Below are positions 1-14,529 of a DNA stretch of 64,000 bases, in pieces; within the stretch, counting starts at the first letter, position 1; each line of letters begins with the position of its first letter. Both the position numbers and the translations under genes were made by a program. This DNA is from Linepithema humile (taxonomy: Eukaryota > Arthropoda > Insecta > Hymenoptera > Formicidae). A model generated the notes under the pieces. It worked only from the letters and a program-made list of their open reading frames with translations. It was not told where the DNA came from and searched no databases. The stretch covers positions 37,540,931 through 37,604,930 of the forward strand of contig NC_090128.1 of the NCBI RefSeq assembly GCF_040581485.1, given 5' to 3'.

Positions 1-3000
1 AGTCAATAATTTCGTCTTTATGCTAACATCCGGAATTCCGTTGGCAAGGGAATACTCGAAAAATAGAGCATCACACAAAACGAAGGATTTTACAAGATAA
101 ACGCGATAAAATATAACATAATGAAAACAGTAGACAATAATCTGTACACTAATCTGTACATACTCTATCGTGCCCTTAATCTATCTCTCCGATGCCTCCA
201 TCCAAAACATCAATCTCGATTGAAGATCATGAAAGATCGAGTTTGGTTTTCTGTTCCGATGTGTACACATCAGGACATTCGTCAGATTGATGTCCTCGAC
301 AAACTCGCTACTCCTTCCTCGAAAGGGAGTCTTTACTCCTTTCATCATCGATAGCATCGTTCCTCGCTCTCCCCCGCTGCCTACTACCACCGCTTCGATT
401 TTCGAGGTAGAGCTTCGGAAATTAGACTTCGGCTCATTTCACCCGGCGGAAAAAAAACGTGTATTCTCCGCGCAGAATACACGTTCACAAAGGAGCATCC
501 CATTCGAGTTGAACAACCCACGCCGTTGGTCATCTTTGAAAGGAAAGAGAGAAAAAAAAAAAGCGGCGCCGATGGATATGATCATGGGAATGGCAAATAC
601 GATTTCGGATATTTTCCATTGCTGCCACGTCGGGCAAATAATTCGACTATAGTCGAAAGAGCGAAGACTCGCAAAAATCCTATATAGTCCTGGACCACCG
701 GATCCTCCCCCGTCGTATTGTCAACGCGACGCACAAAGAAACTGCGCGCCGATCGACTGCGACAATTTGCTTTACTTGCGTCGATGCACCCCTGGCAAAG
801 AACTGCTCAACCCTTTCCGGAAGGTAAATGGAACTTTGAAAAGATTTGTTTCCCGACGAGAGAGACAAGATTGATGAGCGACGGGAATATTTCTAGCGGA
901 GTTAGTTCTGCTGTTGGACGCTGGTTTTTTCATGTAATTACTTGAGATAAATATCCGGATTTATTATGTATATCTTTACGAGACACAATTTAAAACTGTT
1001 ACTCTGTTGATCGCTTTAATATCATTCTGCATATTTTCAAAGAGCAATAAATTCGTTCTCAGTAATGAAAGTCACGTGAGGAATTTCCTCAAAAGTAACT
1101 ATTCGTCTCGGATTCGACGAATAAATCGCGGACTTTCAAACGGATATATGACGATTTCAAAGTTTCTACTAGGTCGAAAGTTTCTCAAGCTCGATAGGGC
1201 AACTTCCGTGATCGTATAGAAGAAGAATTAACTGTTCCAGAAATTCGATACCTTTGTCAGTCGTCTAAGAAGTCCGAATTGCTTTTTGTTATTTACTTTT
1301 TCCGGACAATTTTCTCTTTTTTCTTTTTTTTTCTTTTATTTCTCATGAAAATCTTTATTTTGCCACGATACAGGACACGTATGTCATTAGCCGATGGCGA
1401 GAAAGAAAAATTTTCTCTCTTGCAACTTAATATATCTTTCTCATTTCACGTGGATATTTATAATATACGTCAATCTGAAAGTCTATCGGACTGCTTTAAT
1501 AAAATTCCACTTACTTCTGTTTAATGAAAATGTGCAGCAGTCTGGAAATTAAAGAGATCTTTTGCGGCTACCAGCTAAATGCTAGTACTTACAGAAACTT
1601 GCAGTAAATTTCTCTAATAAGGAAACTCTTGGAATCGACGTTTTGAAACTTTGAAATGGGCCTAAATAGAAATATTTTACTACTTTCATTTTCTGTAGAT
1701 CAATCATTTGAATTTTAAAAGTAACGCGATAGTATTATATATTATTTGATTAATTATTAAATTAAGTAAATTCTTGGATATTTGCAATAATATTAATATC
1801 AATAGTAATTAATAAATAAATTAATAAAGCACATTATATATAAATGTATAATGAAATGGATAAAAACATCAAAGAAATGTTTGGAATGAACTGATCACAT
1901 GAATCGCAAGTATGAAGATTTATTTAGGTCAAAAGCAAAAGTGCATCGATAGTCTTTTGTCGGCGACGTTGCAGCATTGTTTCGCATTGCATTGTCGACA
2001 ACAATGACCCGTCCCGCGGTGGTAGGATCATCCTAGTGTAGATCATACGGTAATTTCACCCATGTTAAGCATGTTTCATTATGCGTTTAGGAGGGATACT
2101 TCTCCTTCTCTTCTTTTTTTCTATTCGGCCGATCATCCATTTTTCTTCTTTTTTAGCTTTTCGTATATTTTTGGTTTACTATCTCTCTGTTTTATTTATT
2201 CTCCCTTTCTTTTTCTCTTTACGCGATTGTTTATAATACATATACATAATTTTTTAATGTCAAGAATGATAAAATCTTTTTTTTTCTTATCCCTCATTTT
2301 TATCGCTCCTTCTTTCTTGCTCTTTCGTCTGAAATATTTTTGTTTTGACACGCGCCGTAGATTCTATGTGAAAGCAGCAGTCAGTTTCGTTCTCTTCTCC
2401 GTCTTCCTTTGAAAGTTCATGGATACTGCATGGTTTGTTGAGCAACATAAATCGGCCAACGACGATCGGTCCGCAGCAGGATTCATGGTGAGAGTATCAT
2501 GAGACGTAATGACTGACCCGTCAAACGCTAAAAGATCCGAAAGGTAGTCTTTCATCGGATAAGAAAGCAGCTAAGCGCATTTTTCTCTCTTTCAGAAATA
2601 ATGAAACGAACGAATTTATGCTAATACCATTTCACGCGAGAGCGCCCGCCGCTTAGGATAATAAAGACCGCAGAAATAATCGAATTATCGCTTTGATTTT
2701 TGTTTGCTTTCAAACAGCCGACATCGTCGAATTGACATTTATCATGCAAATAGCCATTTCGAATATGCAAATTCTGATTTTAATGATAATTGTCACATAC
2801 GGCGGCGGCGTGTGTTTTGTATCCTTCATGTTTTTTATCTGTTTTCGAATTCTACATCAATAAATAGGAAAATGCTATTCTCTTCAAATAATTTGCAATT
2901 TATTTCACGTTTTTAAAAATATTGAAAAATTAATATTGTTTGCTTTAGCAATTTGTATATTTCATCAGCTTATTCTCAATATCTCGTACTGATTATTGTC

Positions 3001-5440
3001 GCTTTTAAAGCAATGATCGATAATTTTATTAAATAAGAAAAAATTTCAGCTTACAAAACTTTTCTTTACACACGAAAAACATGTTATGCGTGAATATATA
3101 ATAAACGACAATTTTGCAAATCTATTTAACGCAAAAAAAAACTTTAAAAATAAAGCGAACAAGGATACGTACTTTGATCTATTCTTAAACCAAGAAAGAA
3201 GACGATATTCAATATTCTTATCTCTCTTGTGTATTTTTTAAATCTTTTGCTACCGACGCGAAAGGCAGATTATGCATAGCGAGACAGTTCTTTTGCAAGC
3301 AATAGAGAATTTAGCGCATCAAGTTGGGCTCTTTCAAAATAACGACAAGATGCTTAGATTATTGTGAAACGCTGCTCTCTGGATTATTTAATGCTGGAAA
3401 TTCGGTTAACTTGGAGAATATTGTAATTTTTTCGCTCGACGTTATTACAGTAAAGTTTTGCCAATGTTTATGGAACAATGTTCTCATTATTTCTCAAATG
3501 ACTTTTTTACATGAAAAAAAGTGTTAAATGTAATCTTGTATATTTAACTTGTTTTATTATATACACATATATATTGCTAAAGAAAAAATATATAAAGTAA
3601 TAATATAAAAATAAATTGCAAAAATATATTTGTATTGATATTATAATTGTTATTTTCTAATCCGATTAAATTATTTCTATTAAGATATAACAAAATCAAT
3701 AAACAATTAAATATTAAACAAATTAGAAATATTAATTAAAATGCCATTTATGTTATTAATTGAGTGAGAAGCTGTAGAGACATATTTTGCCACATTGGTT
3801 TTAACGACGCTATCGAATCCCCTCTAAAATCTTACTATTTCCTCGGCTCTCTTCTAAGTGGTTGTGCGAAAAATGAACTTTGGATGACGAAGCAACGCTG
3901 GAGATATGCTTTTCGTTCCGAATTCTGTCAGCGTCCCCTTTCCCGGCGGATGTTTTATAGATTCATCACGGTTCACGGGCGCAGACTAATAAAAAGAGTT
4001 GCTTTCATTATTCTCAGTCGTTGGTCGGGTCGTCACCAGTCACCAATTATCTTCATATTCTAAACATCAATTTATTGTAATAATGATTAATTGAAGTGAG
4101 GGAAAGGTGAACAATCAATTTGACACTTATGGAAAAATTTTTGGGAAAAATAAATCAATCATTACATTGTTGATCTAAGAGCGGTCTAGTAGGGAAGCGT
4201 TATTAAAACCAATTGTATGCGATTTTACATTATATATAAAAAAAAAAAAATATGCATTGAAGAATGATTACTACGTTAAGTAGAGTTGAATCACGTGAAT
4301 TCTTAAAGGTGAAAAAAAAGAGCACGCACCAAGAGAGAAGAATTTTCTCAGGATGTCTCGTGTCGCTCCAAACTGAGGGTAAATTCAGAAGTCTCATCAA
4401 AGTCGGTTTCTCTCGGGGACGATTGCTTGAGAACTTCGTTAAACTATTCCGGCCGTTTTCCCGTCGACGATCAAACCTCGTTTCGTTTCGCCGCCCACAC
4501 CAGACAATGGACGAAAATTGCGATTTAACTTTGTTGCGAGTAGATGCTATTGCGCTTCCGACCACGTGTCGGCACATAATGCACGCGTGCCAGAATAATA
4601 ACTAGCCAAAGGCGGCTCCTGATTAAGGATACGCTACCGCCTTGCGTTAACGGGCGCATTGTCGCTTCGCGATAATCGAGTTATCGTCGGGTTCGAAAGA
4701 GCTAGGTACTCTGAAAGGAACGAAATTCTCGGCCAATGTACTTTGTTGCGATTCTATTGTAGTACGCTGTACGATAAAAATTATTAACTTTAAATTTATT
4801 AAATTCGAAATAAGGTTATGATAAAAAATGTAAAGCAAATATAAATTAAAAAAAAAAAAACATGTATGATTTTAATTTTTCTCGAAAAGTATGCTTCATC
4901 GATATTACAAAATGTAAAAAGCATTTCATGTTGGCATTGATATTTTTCCATCAGTTTTAAACATTGCTTTAATTATAGCTTCGTATTACTAACATTTAGG
5001 TATTATTTTAACTTTTAGCTTTTATTTTTTAACATTTACCTTTTATCCCAGATGCTTATTTGCACAAGGTTATTAAAAATTTAAAAATATATTATACAGA
5101 AAAATATGCTTTTTGCTGTCATCATTCATAAATTGTTGTTTCAACATGAAAGAAAGTGTTTATGAAAAAGTTGCAAAAAACCAGAAGATGTGCAATAAAA
5201 AGAAGACTGTTTTATACTGTCTACTTGAATTAAGTAACGCAATTATTTTTATCAATAATGTTTGCCTTTCAACAGCAGCGATATAAATCTGATTCGCAAA
5301 GAGTGTTTCAGCACTGTTTACACAATAATTTTCATGTACCGCTCGTTTGCCGATCGTGACAATATAAATACTATTTAATCTGTTGAAAACGCCGAGAATA
5401 TTTAAAAGAAAAATTTATTTATAAATAAAATAGCATTATA
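1..5440. other. Intergenic DNA, no gene recognised
   Basis: This AT-rich stretch contains only short ORFs without recognisable domains, without paired splice sites leading to a longer model, and without similarity to the families seen elsewhere in the window. Somewhat more GC-balanced patches lie near 400-900 and 4300-4700. I see no tRNA or rRNA. It could hold introns, UTRs or regulatory DNA of a gene that lies outside the window. Confidence 0.5.
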
Positions 5441-6114
5441 CTAGGTGCGCAATTAAGTTTCCGGGTTTTTTTTTATCAATGCAAAATGGAAAATTTCAAG
5501 AGAAATACAAAAAACGGTTTATTCAAAGTATCGTCCCTCGCTAGCTACACATTTTTGCCATCTCTCTGGCAATACATGAATACCGCGACGATAAAACGAC
5601 GCGTCTTTGCATCGAAACCATTTATCCAATCAGTTTTGCACTTCTTCGAAATTGGCCAAGTGTAGCCCAGCTAAGCCATGTGCCATCGACCGGAACAAGT
5701 GATAATTGGAAGGGGCCAGGTCTGGTGAATACAGCGGGTGCGGTAGCAGATCCCATTTCAGCGTTTTGATGGTGTCCTGGACGATGGAAGTGCGATGGCA
5801 CGGAACGTTGTCGTGCTGCAATATCACTCGTTCGTGTCTCGTGTCCCATTCTGGCCGTTTTTCGAGCAATGCATCTTTCAAGTTGAAGCAGAAAAGCAAA
5901 GCTTCCCGCAAATGCTGTTTATTTGGCACAAAACTCGACATCTTTATTGTTAGAAAAAATATTTTTGCGTTGCAATATGTGTTGGTATTATGACTGGTTA
6001 TTGTTGACAGATGTCCAAGTTAATAAAAAAACACAACTTTAGACATGTATATCGACTACATGTATCGTTAGCGCCATTCATGTGTGAAACCCGGAAACTT
6101 AGTTGCGCACCTAG
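5441..6114 (-). mobile_element. Internally deleted mariner-family transposon with intact ends
   Basis: Terminal inverted repeats of 27 bp are seen at 5441-5467 and 6088-6114. They start CTAGGTGCGCAA(C/T)TAAGTTT and differ at one position. TA dinucleotides flank both ends (5439-5440 and 6115-6116), as expected for Tc1/mariner integration. The element is 674 bp, about half the usual ~1.3 kb of mariners. A transposase relic on the minus strand explains the size: the central part is deleted. It is non-autonomous, but the near-perfect ends could still be bound by a related transposase supplied elsewhere. Confidence 0.93.
5519..5941 (-). pseudogene. Mariner transposase relic (N-terminus fused to C-terminal catalytic part)
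   Basis: Translation starts with a typical mariner N-terminus (MSSFVPNKQHLREALLFCF) and after about 22 residues jumps to the region before the second catalytic aspartate. The DNA-binding domain and first aspartate are therefore deleted in frame. The HDN motif with the second aspartate is present. The third acidic residue of the D-34-D triad reads Asn in SPDLAPSNYHLF, where active mariners have Asp. A TGA at 5630-5632 interrupts the frame. Beyond it about 33 codons of recognisable C-terminus (including LPERWQKCV) continue to a TAA at 5519-5521. It lacks one catalytic residue by deletion and another by substitution, so it is inactive. Confidence 0.92.
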
Positions 6115-6116
6115 TA

Positions 6117-9100
6117 ATGTTGAAAAAGAGCAATTTCAATATTAGTAATGCATACCTTGCTAATTGCAAGTTTACTTTTGAAAAGAATTCTATATATTTT
6201 ATTCTATTAAATCTTAGCGTTAAATTTTTTAAAATGTGTGAATCGAAAATTGAATTTATTATTATTTATTTTGTGAAATGCTATAAAAAGGAAAATTTAC
6301 AAGACGTTTGAGATTTTTATTCTAAAATTTAATAACAGATTCTTTGGTGAATGCAAAATATATACAATAAACACTCGATTAATCTAAACAACGTTTAGTG
6401 TTGCGTGGATACTAAAATTCTTAACTCATTACCGCTGGAATCCTTTTCAAGCCCTTCAAATTGATCAAAATTCCGATATTTCGATGCAGAATCATTATCA
6501 TTCCATCCAGGTGCGCGTTTATTCGCGTATTTCGAGCATCCCTGTGGAAAGGGAGACCGGCGACATGAGTCTATAAAATCCTATAAACATCCCCCGAGAG
6601 TACACTATAAGGGCGGTGGCTACTGAAAGGAATAAAATATATTGCTTTTTGTGGCAATTTTACGGCAATTTTCCAAATCGCTGGAAGCTGCGCCGCACGC
6701 ATCGAGGACCAGGTGTTTGTCGATCCTGGCATTCGCGCCTGCAGGAACCGCTACTGGTCGGTTTCTTCCGAATCGTCGAAGACTAACGATTAATAGCCAG
6801 AGAGCTGTGTTCAGTGATATTCTGGTGGTTTCCAACAAAAACAGGTATGACACCCGTGTAGAAAACGCGTGCGTCGCGTGAACGGCCAATGGTGCGTGTG
6901 ATCGTATTCATCCTGTCCCAGCACACTCCATTCCTATTTACTGACACAGAATGCACCTTCGTTCTCGCAATCTTTATGATTTATCGCGAAATTATACTAA
7001 CCGATGACATTTAGCAAACTTGTTAATATTAACCACGAATAAATCAAGTCTAGTGCAACCGTTTGAGTAGCTATTATTAATATCAAAATTACTGTAATAA
7101 CATTGGCGGCATTATGTAATTAATTCAACGTTATTATTGCATTACTCTACCTGTTGTTGTGCAATAATATTTGGCAGTGTGCCAATTATCAATTGCGAAT
7201 TTATTATCGTATAGCGTACAGCGTTGTCCGCATCTCGCGAGAGCTCCGACGTTGCGATATCAACGCTCGGCTTTAAGTTACCGAGCAAAGCGCTGCTGTT
7301 ATTTCGGGCTGCGGTATAAAATAACAACGTGCCTGAATTTATTAGTGGGCATTGCTCGCGTTGTTACAGAATTATCGCGCACAATATTGCAAACTTTTAC
7401 GTGATACAGCTCGCAAAGTGAATTTAATATTAAGAATTGCTAATTTATTAATTTTTATTTTAATGAAGCTCTTGGTGTAACTCTAGGTGTCTTTTTTGAT
7501 ATTATTTTCTACGAAAGATGAAGAAGGATATTACTCAATTATAAGTGTTTTCTTTTTATACAAAGATTTTTTGGATATTAATATCTTTAAAATACGTTAA
7601 CTTGTGATAGTTAAAGCGTGTGATTTCTTTTCTACATGAAGGAATAGTCCAATTAAAACGAAGGAAATGCTGCGCTTCGTGAAAAAAAGTATGAAATAAA
7701 ACTATTGCATAATGCTTCCGTTAGTGAACTTTAATATTCCTTGTTAATAACTTATCAAGTTTTTCCTACAAAATATTATAATTTTTGTATAACTTTCAAA
7801 CTGTTAATTAAAACTTTCGAGGCATAGATGTTAATGTATTCATCGCTCAACTAATTACATAATCAATACTTGTAGCACTGAATCCTCTTAAGCAGCATTT
7901 ACAGGCTCAAATATGTTGGCACAAATTGGCGCAAACACGTTGGTGCTAAGTATTTATATTATGGATTAATTATGGAATTTAGTTTATACTTTAACAAATA
8001 ATGCAACAGGTTTATTTGAACAATTTTGTCACATGTTTAAGTATGAACACTATTTTTAGATTTCATATATAAATCTGAATGTCATTCTTTGTGAGTTTGG
8101 CATTTTGTAATACATAAAATTAAAGTAAACAATCATTCAATGCGTTCAATTATCTCAAAACGAAAAATATGTGATTCAAACCAGGTTTTTACAATTACGG
8201 ATATAAAAGGAGGGAAAAAAATAGTAAGTCGAAGATTAACGAATACTCGAGACAGAAAGTTAACTACTAGAGAAAATGAAAAGATATAAAATCTCGAGAT
8301 AATTTGCGTTAATATATGTGATTGCTCCGCCATGGCTTTGTGACATTTGTGGTCTGGCTTTTATTAGCTGTCCATTGGAGCTTATCGAGATACGGCGCAA
8401 TATGTGCGAATGAGTGTCTTAGTGGGTTGGTGATTGGTCCCACCGCAATTTTTCAAGTAATTTCGCAATTATGTGGACAGACGTATCTCGCTTGTAGTCG
8501 GAAGATGAGCTCTTCCGGAATTCACTGTCCATCCAATATGTCGCCAACGCGGCTACTTATCAGCGACTGACACTGCTAACGCATTGTGCCGTATGTCGGG
8601 AACACGACGTCGCTCGTCGTCATTGAAATCGGACGGGTAATATGTCCTATTGTAGTGCATAAGTGTTCACGTACACGTAGCCACTCTGCTTGTTAGATCA
8701 GCAGGGATGCGACACAATAAAATGGTGATATCAGTAATGGATCGATTATTTGCAACGCAGATTATTATTTCCCGAATTACATTTAAATTTTAAATAGATA
8801 ATTCAATATAAATTGTTTTCTAATAGAATTCATTCAAAGTTTAGACTCGCAACAATTTTGCATTTCTTCAGATTTAAACGCTATTCGGTGTTTACATTAT
8901 TTGTTGTTTGGTCCGCTGTATAAAGGATTGAATAGAAAAGTCGGAATAAAAAAATTCAATTACGAGAGAAAGCATTTTGGCACAATTTATTTACGCAATT
9001 TGAATAATACAACAGTGGACAGAAGGTCCTTATATAAGTACTTAACATTTTCCCCTGGTGACGCTGTTAACACGTGTCGAATCGTTCGTAACGTTGACAA

Positions 9101-12100
9101 TATTCGAGCCCCTTTTGCTAACGTAACTCTGGAGGATAACCGGGAGATGCTATTCTGGACATTTCGATATTGTGCTCGAGTCGAGTCGAGTGGGGCTCTT
9201 TAGTTATGGCGCGTTAGTTACGCAATGCTTACTTTGCGATAAATTATGTCACGATGAAAGAACGTTCATGATACATCCTGTGTATGTCATTTCGCAATGC
9301 AAAATAAGAAAAAAATTGTATTTATGATTCCGGAAGAATCCGGAAAAGTTTTCTTATTGTTAAATCAGAAAATAGATGGACAATGCTTGACGCACGCACG
9401 CCAAACAACAATTTTTAGAGAATTATATAATTTTTTTTGTATTGCAAAATATTTATTTGCGAATTTATTGCGAATTTGTGCATTATTATGCATAATAAAC
9501 CAATATTGCAAACTCGAAGTTTATTCAACTCGCAATATAATATCATTTATCCCTTTGATCAGATTAAATTTGAATGCATAGCAGATCGGCTCTCTTTTCA
9601 ATAATTAGATTTTATTGATTGAATAGTATTTGTTATTGCTTTTAATATAAACAATATACTGGATTTAGAGGTATATTTTCTCAGCAAATTTTTTTCTTCC
9701 GTTTGATATACGAGCGAGATTGAAAAGGATCTGGCAGAGCAAGGGAGGGCTGCAAAATGTTCTTATGCGTAATTTCCGGACAAACCAATGAATTAAGCGA
9801 TTATTACCGCAAGCATATGTCATTTCGACGAGTTCGCATATTATCGACGTTGTGCGCTCTCTGTCTTTTATTAGATATATTTCTCTGCCAAACTGCGACC
9901 GGAAAGTCGAATCGCCGACTTGTTTGTTCAGGCCGCCCGGTCTTCTTTCAATACCGCATCAACGGGATGTAATCCCTCGATATATGGGTCTCATTTGTAA
10001 CTTGTAATCTTTGTCAAAATGCTCAACATAACTTAGAATTACGTCCCTTCGTCCGAATATCCGACCGTAAACGTCAGAAACGAGGTCGTTTTAATATTTG
10101 ATATCTCTGTTCGTGCCAAAATGGAGCAGCGGCAGCAATGATATAAAAAATTACTATGGTAGATGACGCGATATTATGATCGACATATTCAATCGCGCGT
10201 TTGATTGTATCACGTAATTATCGCGACTGACAATCAACCGAAAATTCATCAGCGACTGATAATGAGTTTGCTCATTTCGATCGAATAATACTATTACCAT
10301 TTTTAATGGCAGACGCATACAAATTAATTATAGCGACGTACATTATTAAGCCGTTCTCTGATAATAGCAAGCCCGTGTGTGCATTTGTCGCAAAGCCTAT
10401 GCGTCGATATTCAATGATTGCACAATAAGATCGATATATTGGTTATTCCGCGTTTGTAGCACGCTAAATTAGACTCCAGTATCTAAGATGCGACGTCCAC
10501 CTTTTCTTCGTGTTGATAATAGCTGCGAAAGAATAACCGGCTGCTGAAACTCCTGATTGTTCCGTCGAGACAAAGCACGTCGCCGTAATTGTTATTACAA
10601 AAGCTTCATTAATTACGCCATAGCTAAAGGCACTTTCGTAATTCCTATTAACTTCATATCAGATTTTAATATTCGATTAACGCGTCGATAAATGGACGGT
10701 CTTATGTTATATTAAGATGCGAAATTTCATATTCGCATGGCATTTAGCTCTAAATAATATTAAAGGCATAGCGCGGAGAAAAGTTCCCTCTACTCACGGT
10801 ATTATTAAATAATTGTCGTAGCATTATAATAGTATCAGATTTTGTCCATGTTAATAGAATGTTAATAGATTGTTAATAGAATTATTTTGCATGATAATTT
10901 TTTTTTTAGATTTTACTACCACGTACATAGAAGGGAAGCAGAATAAAACCGGCTGTGCGGAGGTAAATCGGATACTCATCTATTTTCATGAGGGGCAGTA
11001 GAGACGCGGTAAAAACAAAGGTAGGTTGATGCGAACACGGTTGTGTTCGAGCTAGTTAATACGTGATTATGTTTTAGACAAAATATCGTGCGTTTTTCGC
11101 AATAATTTATCGCAGTGCATAATACTCTGCGCTGAAGTAAGCAGGTGTTCGATTTGTTTGCGAGTATCACCTCACTTCTTTTGCACTGCGATTGCAGGAC
11201 AATACAACAGCATTGAGAAGCATGATTTCGTTCAAGAAATTCCGCGTGACACGCGGCGCAGTTGTGTGTATTACGCACACGTGTGCACGCGACAGTCGAT
11301 CTTGATCAGTCCCCTACGAAATCAATTATCACTCCATTCCCTCGAAATTACCGTTAATGCCAATGCCTGTCGGATTACGACGTGCGCGCAAATTTCCAAA
11401 AAAGCGCAAAAGTTTTAGGTACCGGCGTCGACATAAGCGGCTTAACAGCGCGTGCCCGCGCCAGCTGGTTTAATCGATCTATCGAAAACCCATCTCTCCG
11501 GGTATCGCATACATTGAAGCGCGCAGGAGGCACTAATCCCATAAATACCGAAATTATACGCACGGTGAGCGGCTTTTGCCGAAAGAACGAAAAGATTCAC
11601 GGGCAAGATTCACATCTGACGTTGTACGTAGATTTTCCGACGAATAACATGCGACCTTTAGATATAAATACCATCGTAGACCGCATTTTTGTGTACTAAA
11701 TCTCTAATAAGATACGTAGATAATATTTGTAACGATTTATTTTTATCTAAAAAAGAATTTTTAATATAACAAGATCCGATTCATCTTTCAAAATAAAAAA
11801 AATTTTAGATAATTATTTAGTATTATTGCAAGAATTTATCTGATGTTTACAAGTTACACGTATACACACGCACGTTTAATATTATAGATATTATTTGATT
11901 AAATTAAATATTAATTAAAATCGGAATTATATTGAGTTTGGGATTTTATTACTGTCTAATAAATATGCTCAATGCGTAAAATTGTCGAGTGGAAATATGT
12001 TTTTACTACATATTTGTCACATATGCATTCACACCCTAATGATATTTCTCGTGTGTATCGAATAGCGGCAGATAATAGCAAATTGTAGGCATGCATCGAA

Positions 12101-12486
12101 AGAAGCATTCTTTTGAATGCATGTCTTCTGTTTTCAATAAAGAAGTGTATTTTTTTCTTCCGTTTTAGATTCTCTAGACATCTTACACTTTGTCTTTTTA
12201 AAAGGAAGTCTATAATAAAATAAAATCACATAGCTTTTTTTATGTGTAGAAAAATTTACGTGGAACAAAAATGTGGAAAGAAAATTTTGCACACGTACAC
12301 TATAAAAGTTGCAAGTTTAGCGTAATAAATGAACCAAATTAACATATTTTACACATTTTTTTATTTTTTTCTTTTCATTTACATGCGACTTTTACTAGTG
12401 TAAAATAGCTGATTCATTAAAATGCTAAATGCTAGTAATAAAGTCTGAAACCGCGTTAGGACTGCACCAGCATTCACAGATTTGCT

Positions 12487-12490
<4 letters not shown>
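6117..12490. other. Intergenic DNA, no gene recognised
   Basis: Only short unsupported ORFs are present and I could not build any multi-exon model. Moderately GC-richer patches occur around 6.6-6.9, 8.3-8.6 and 11.2-11.6 kb and could be regulatory or UTR sequence, but nothing shows this directly. Confidence 0.5.

Positions 12491-12540
<50 letters not shown>
12491..12540. repeat. (AG)25 microsatellite
   Basis: Fifty bases of uninterrupted AG dinucleotide repeat, flanked by unique sequence. Confidence 0.98.
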
Positions 12541-12541
<1 letters not shown>

Positions 12542-13509
12542 ACAAGAAACAACAGACCTTAAAATGATAAATTGTATCATACTTTATATTTAAAACAATA
12601 ACAAATAAAATAAATAATAGCATAGTGTTATTTTCCGACATTTTTTTGTGCTTTATTTTATTTTTAAAATGTTAAATCTTTAATCAATATTCTATATAAA
12701 GAAAGATTAAATAACTCGTAGATTTTGCAATTATATTCCAACTTGCAAAATGTATATTTTATATCATTATATATTTCTACATTTGTATATTTGTCATTAA
12801 ATTTTCTCAAATTTTAGTAAATTTCAACAGTTTCTATTAATACAACAGTCGGCATCTCGCAGAGAAACATTCACATCACAAAATGACTCTAATAATGCTT
12901 TATCAATTTATGATATCATATCTACAAACGGTCATTATAAGGTAGCAAATAATAGATAAGTTGTCATGCTTTTAAATCATTAGTTGTTGCAACATACAGC
13001 TACTGTTGACACCAAAGAATATGATTTAACTTTTTATCAAGGTGTAATTTTATCATATATAAATTGTAATTTATAAGTAAATACTAGAAGATAAAACAGT
13101 TAAAGGAACGATTTAAGAACTCTGATTATAATGAATCGTATCTCACCGACGCTTGCTTTTTCCACCAATAGATATGTTAGTGCATCTCCAGCAATCCCCA
13201 GCTCCCATAAATCAATAAAATAATGAACTTTTGCACACAACAGATGTCTCTGGTAAAGACGAGCTATCAACAATATGATACAATATGTTCAAATCAAAAT
13301 ATTAATTCTATTTTTCTCTTTTCAATAGATACTTCGACTGTTAAAATTATTTGTGTAAATTAATTTTATTCGTTTATCTATTAATTTATTGATACCAACA
13401 TTGTAATGCTCCTTAAGTAATATCAAGACACGATAGAAAAAATACTTTCTATTTTTATTGATAATAATTCTCTTAAAAACTTTAGAATGTACAGTTTCTT
13501 TACTGTGAT
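12541..13509. other. AT-rich intergenic DNA, no feature seen
   Basis: I see no coding potential or repeat structure before the palindromic block that starts near 13510. A short minus-strand ORF overlaps its end but consists of low-complexity Lys/Asn/Ile-rich sequence. Confidence 0.45.
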
Positions 13510-14050
13510 GCATTGAAATCTTATATTTTAAACAAAACAAATAGTCTAGAATATTAAAATGAACATTTTATTCATTTTTATGCGTTAGAATCTTGTATCA
13601 CATAAATATAATATAAGATTATAAGATATAAAAATAAATAAACTTTATTTTAACATTCTAGACCTTTTCTTTGTTTAAAGTATAAGATTTCAATGTATCA
13701 CAACAAAAAAAAATATACATTGTAAAGTTTTAACTTACCAAATGTTATAAAATTGTATTTATTTTATTCATCTTTTGGCTTAGAATCTTATATGATATCG
13801 TTATGATAAAAGATTCTAAAACATAGAAATGAATAAAATGTTTATTTTAACATTCTAGATCGTTTCTTTGTTTAAAATATAAGATTTTAATGCATTGCAT
13901 CAAAGAACATTCTAAAGTTCTAATCTAATAAATGTTATAAGATTATATTCATTTTATTCATTTTTATGGCTTAGAATCTTATATCATATCGTTATGATAA
14001 AAGATTTTAAAGCATAAAAATGAATAAAATGTTTATTTTAACATTTTAGA
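13510..14050. repeat. Palindromic tandem repeat, left border of the LRR array
   Basis: The block consists of alternating direct and inverted copies of a core that contains TTAGAATCTTATATCATATC, ATGAATAAAATG and AACATTCTAGA followed by TTTCTTTGTTTAAA. The AACATTCTAGA segment recurs at about 13652, 13850 and (degenerate) 14040, a period near 190-200 bp. Each unit can fold on itself. A diverged copy lies at 30815-31140 on the other side of the LRR array. It could be a small satellite or a foldback transposon that has been tandemly amplified. Confidence 0.8.
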
Positions 14051-14529
14051 AATCCGGTGAGATGTTGGAAGGTGAGAAGGGAAGTTAGCATCTCATTTCT
14101 TGAAATTTCATTTTCTTGTTTTTTTGGCGTAATTCGATAGAACTATTGCAAAAAACTATCCAGAACTGTAGAACTATAGTGTATGCGAGCAAAACTGTCG
14201 TTTGTTATGCGATGCCAAAAATGGCATTGCATATGGTATGCTAACTTCACACACGTGGTTTTAATCCTATTATTATATTTTTTATAATAGCAAGCAAGGT
14301 ACACATTTTGCAAGTTTTTTTGCGCAAAAATATGAATAGATGTGATGCAAGTTTGACAACTTAGTGATTAATTTCTCCATATTTTTGTCTATATTTATTG
14401 GACACAATTAAGACTGTGTGTCTTTTTGAAAAAAAATTAATACATTTTCTCAGTAACGCTAATAACATATATAATTTTCTTGTTGCTTAATTTTAAACGA
14501 TATTTGAACTTTATATTGGCTATTCTTGC
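14051..14529. other. AT-rich spacer, no feature seen
   Basis: Unique-looking sequence between the palindromic repeat and the first recognisable LRR-unit tail. I see no coding region. Confidence 0.4.

Noticed and set aside
287..652. 121-codon plus-strand open frame
   Set aside because: Lys/Arg-rich low-complexity end, no domain and no supporting exon structure.
4230..4605. Overlapping open frames on both strands of about 115 codons
   Set aside because: Neither has a recognisable domain, and no splice-linked extension was found. The antisense overlap is explained by a GC-balanced patch with few stops.
13510..14050. Regular repeats suggestive of a CRISPR array
   Set aside because: Units are long, AT-rich, alternate in orientation and lack short unique spacers, and the genome is an insect's.
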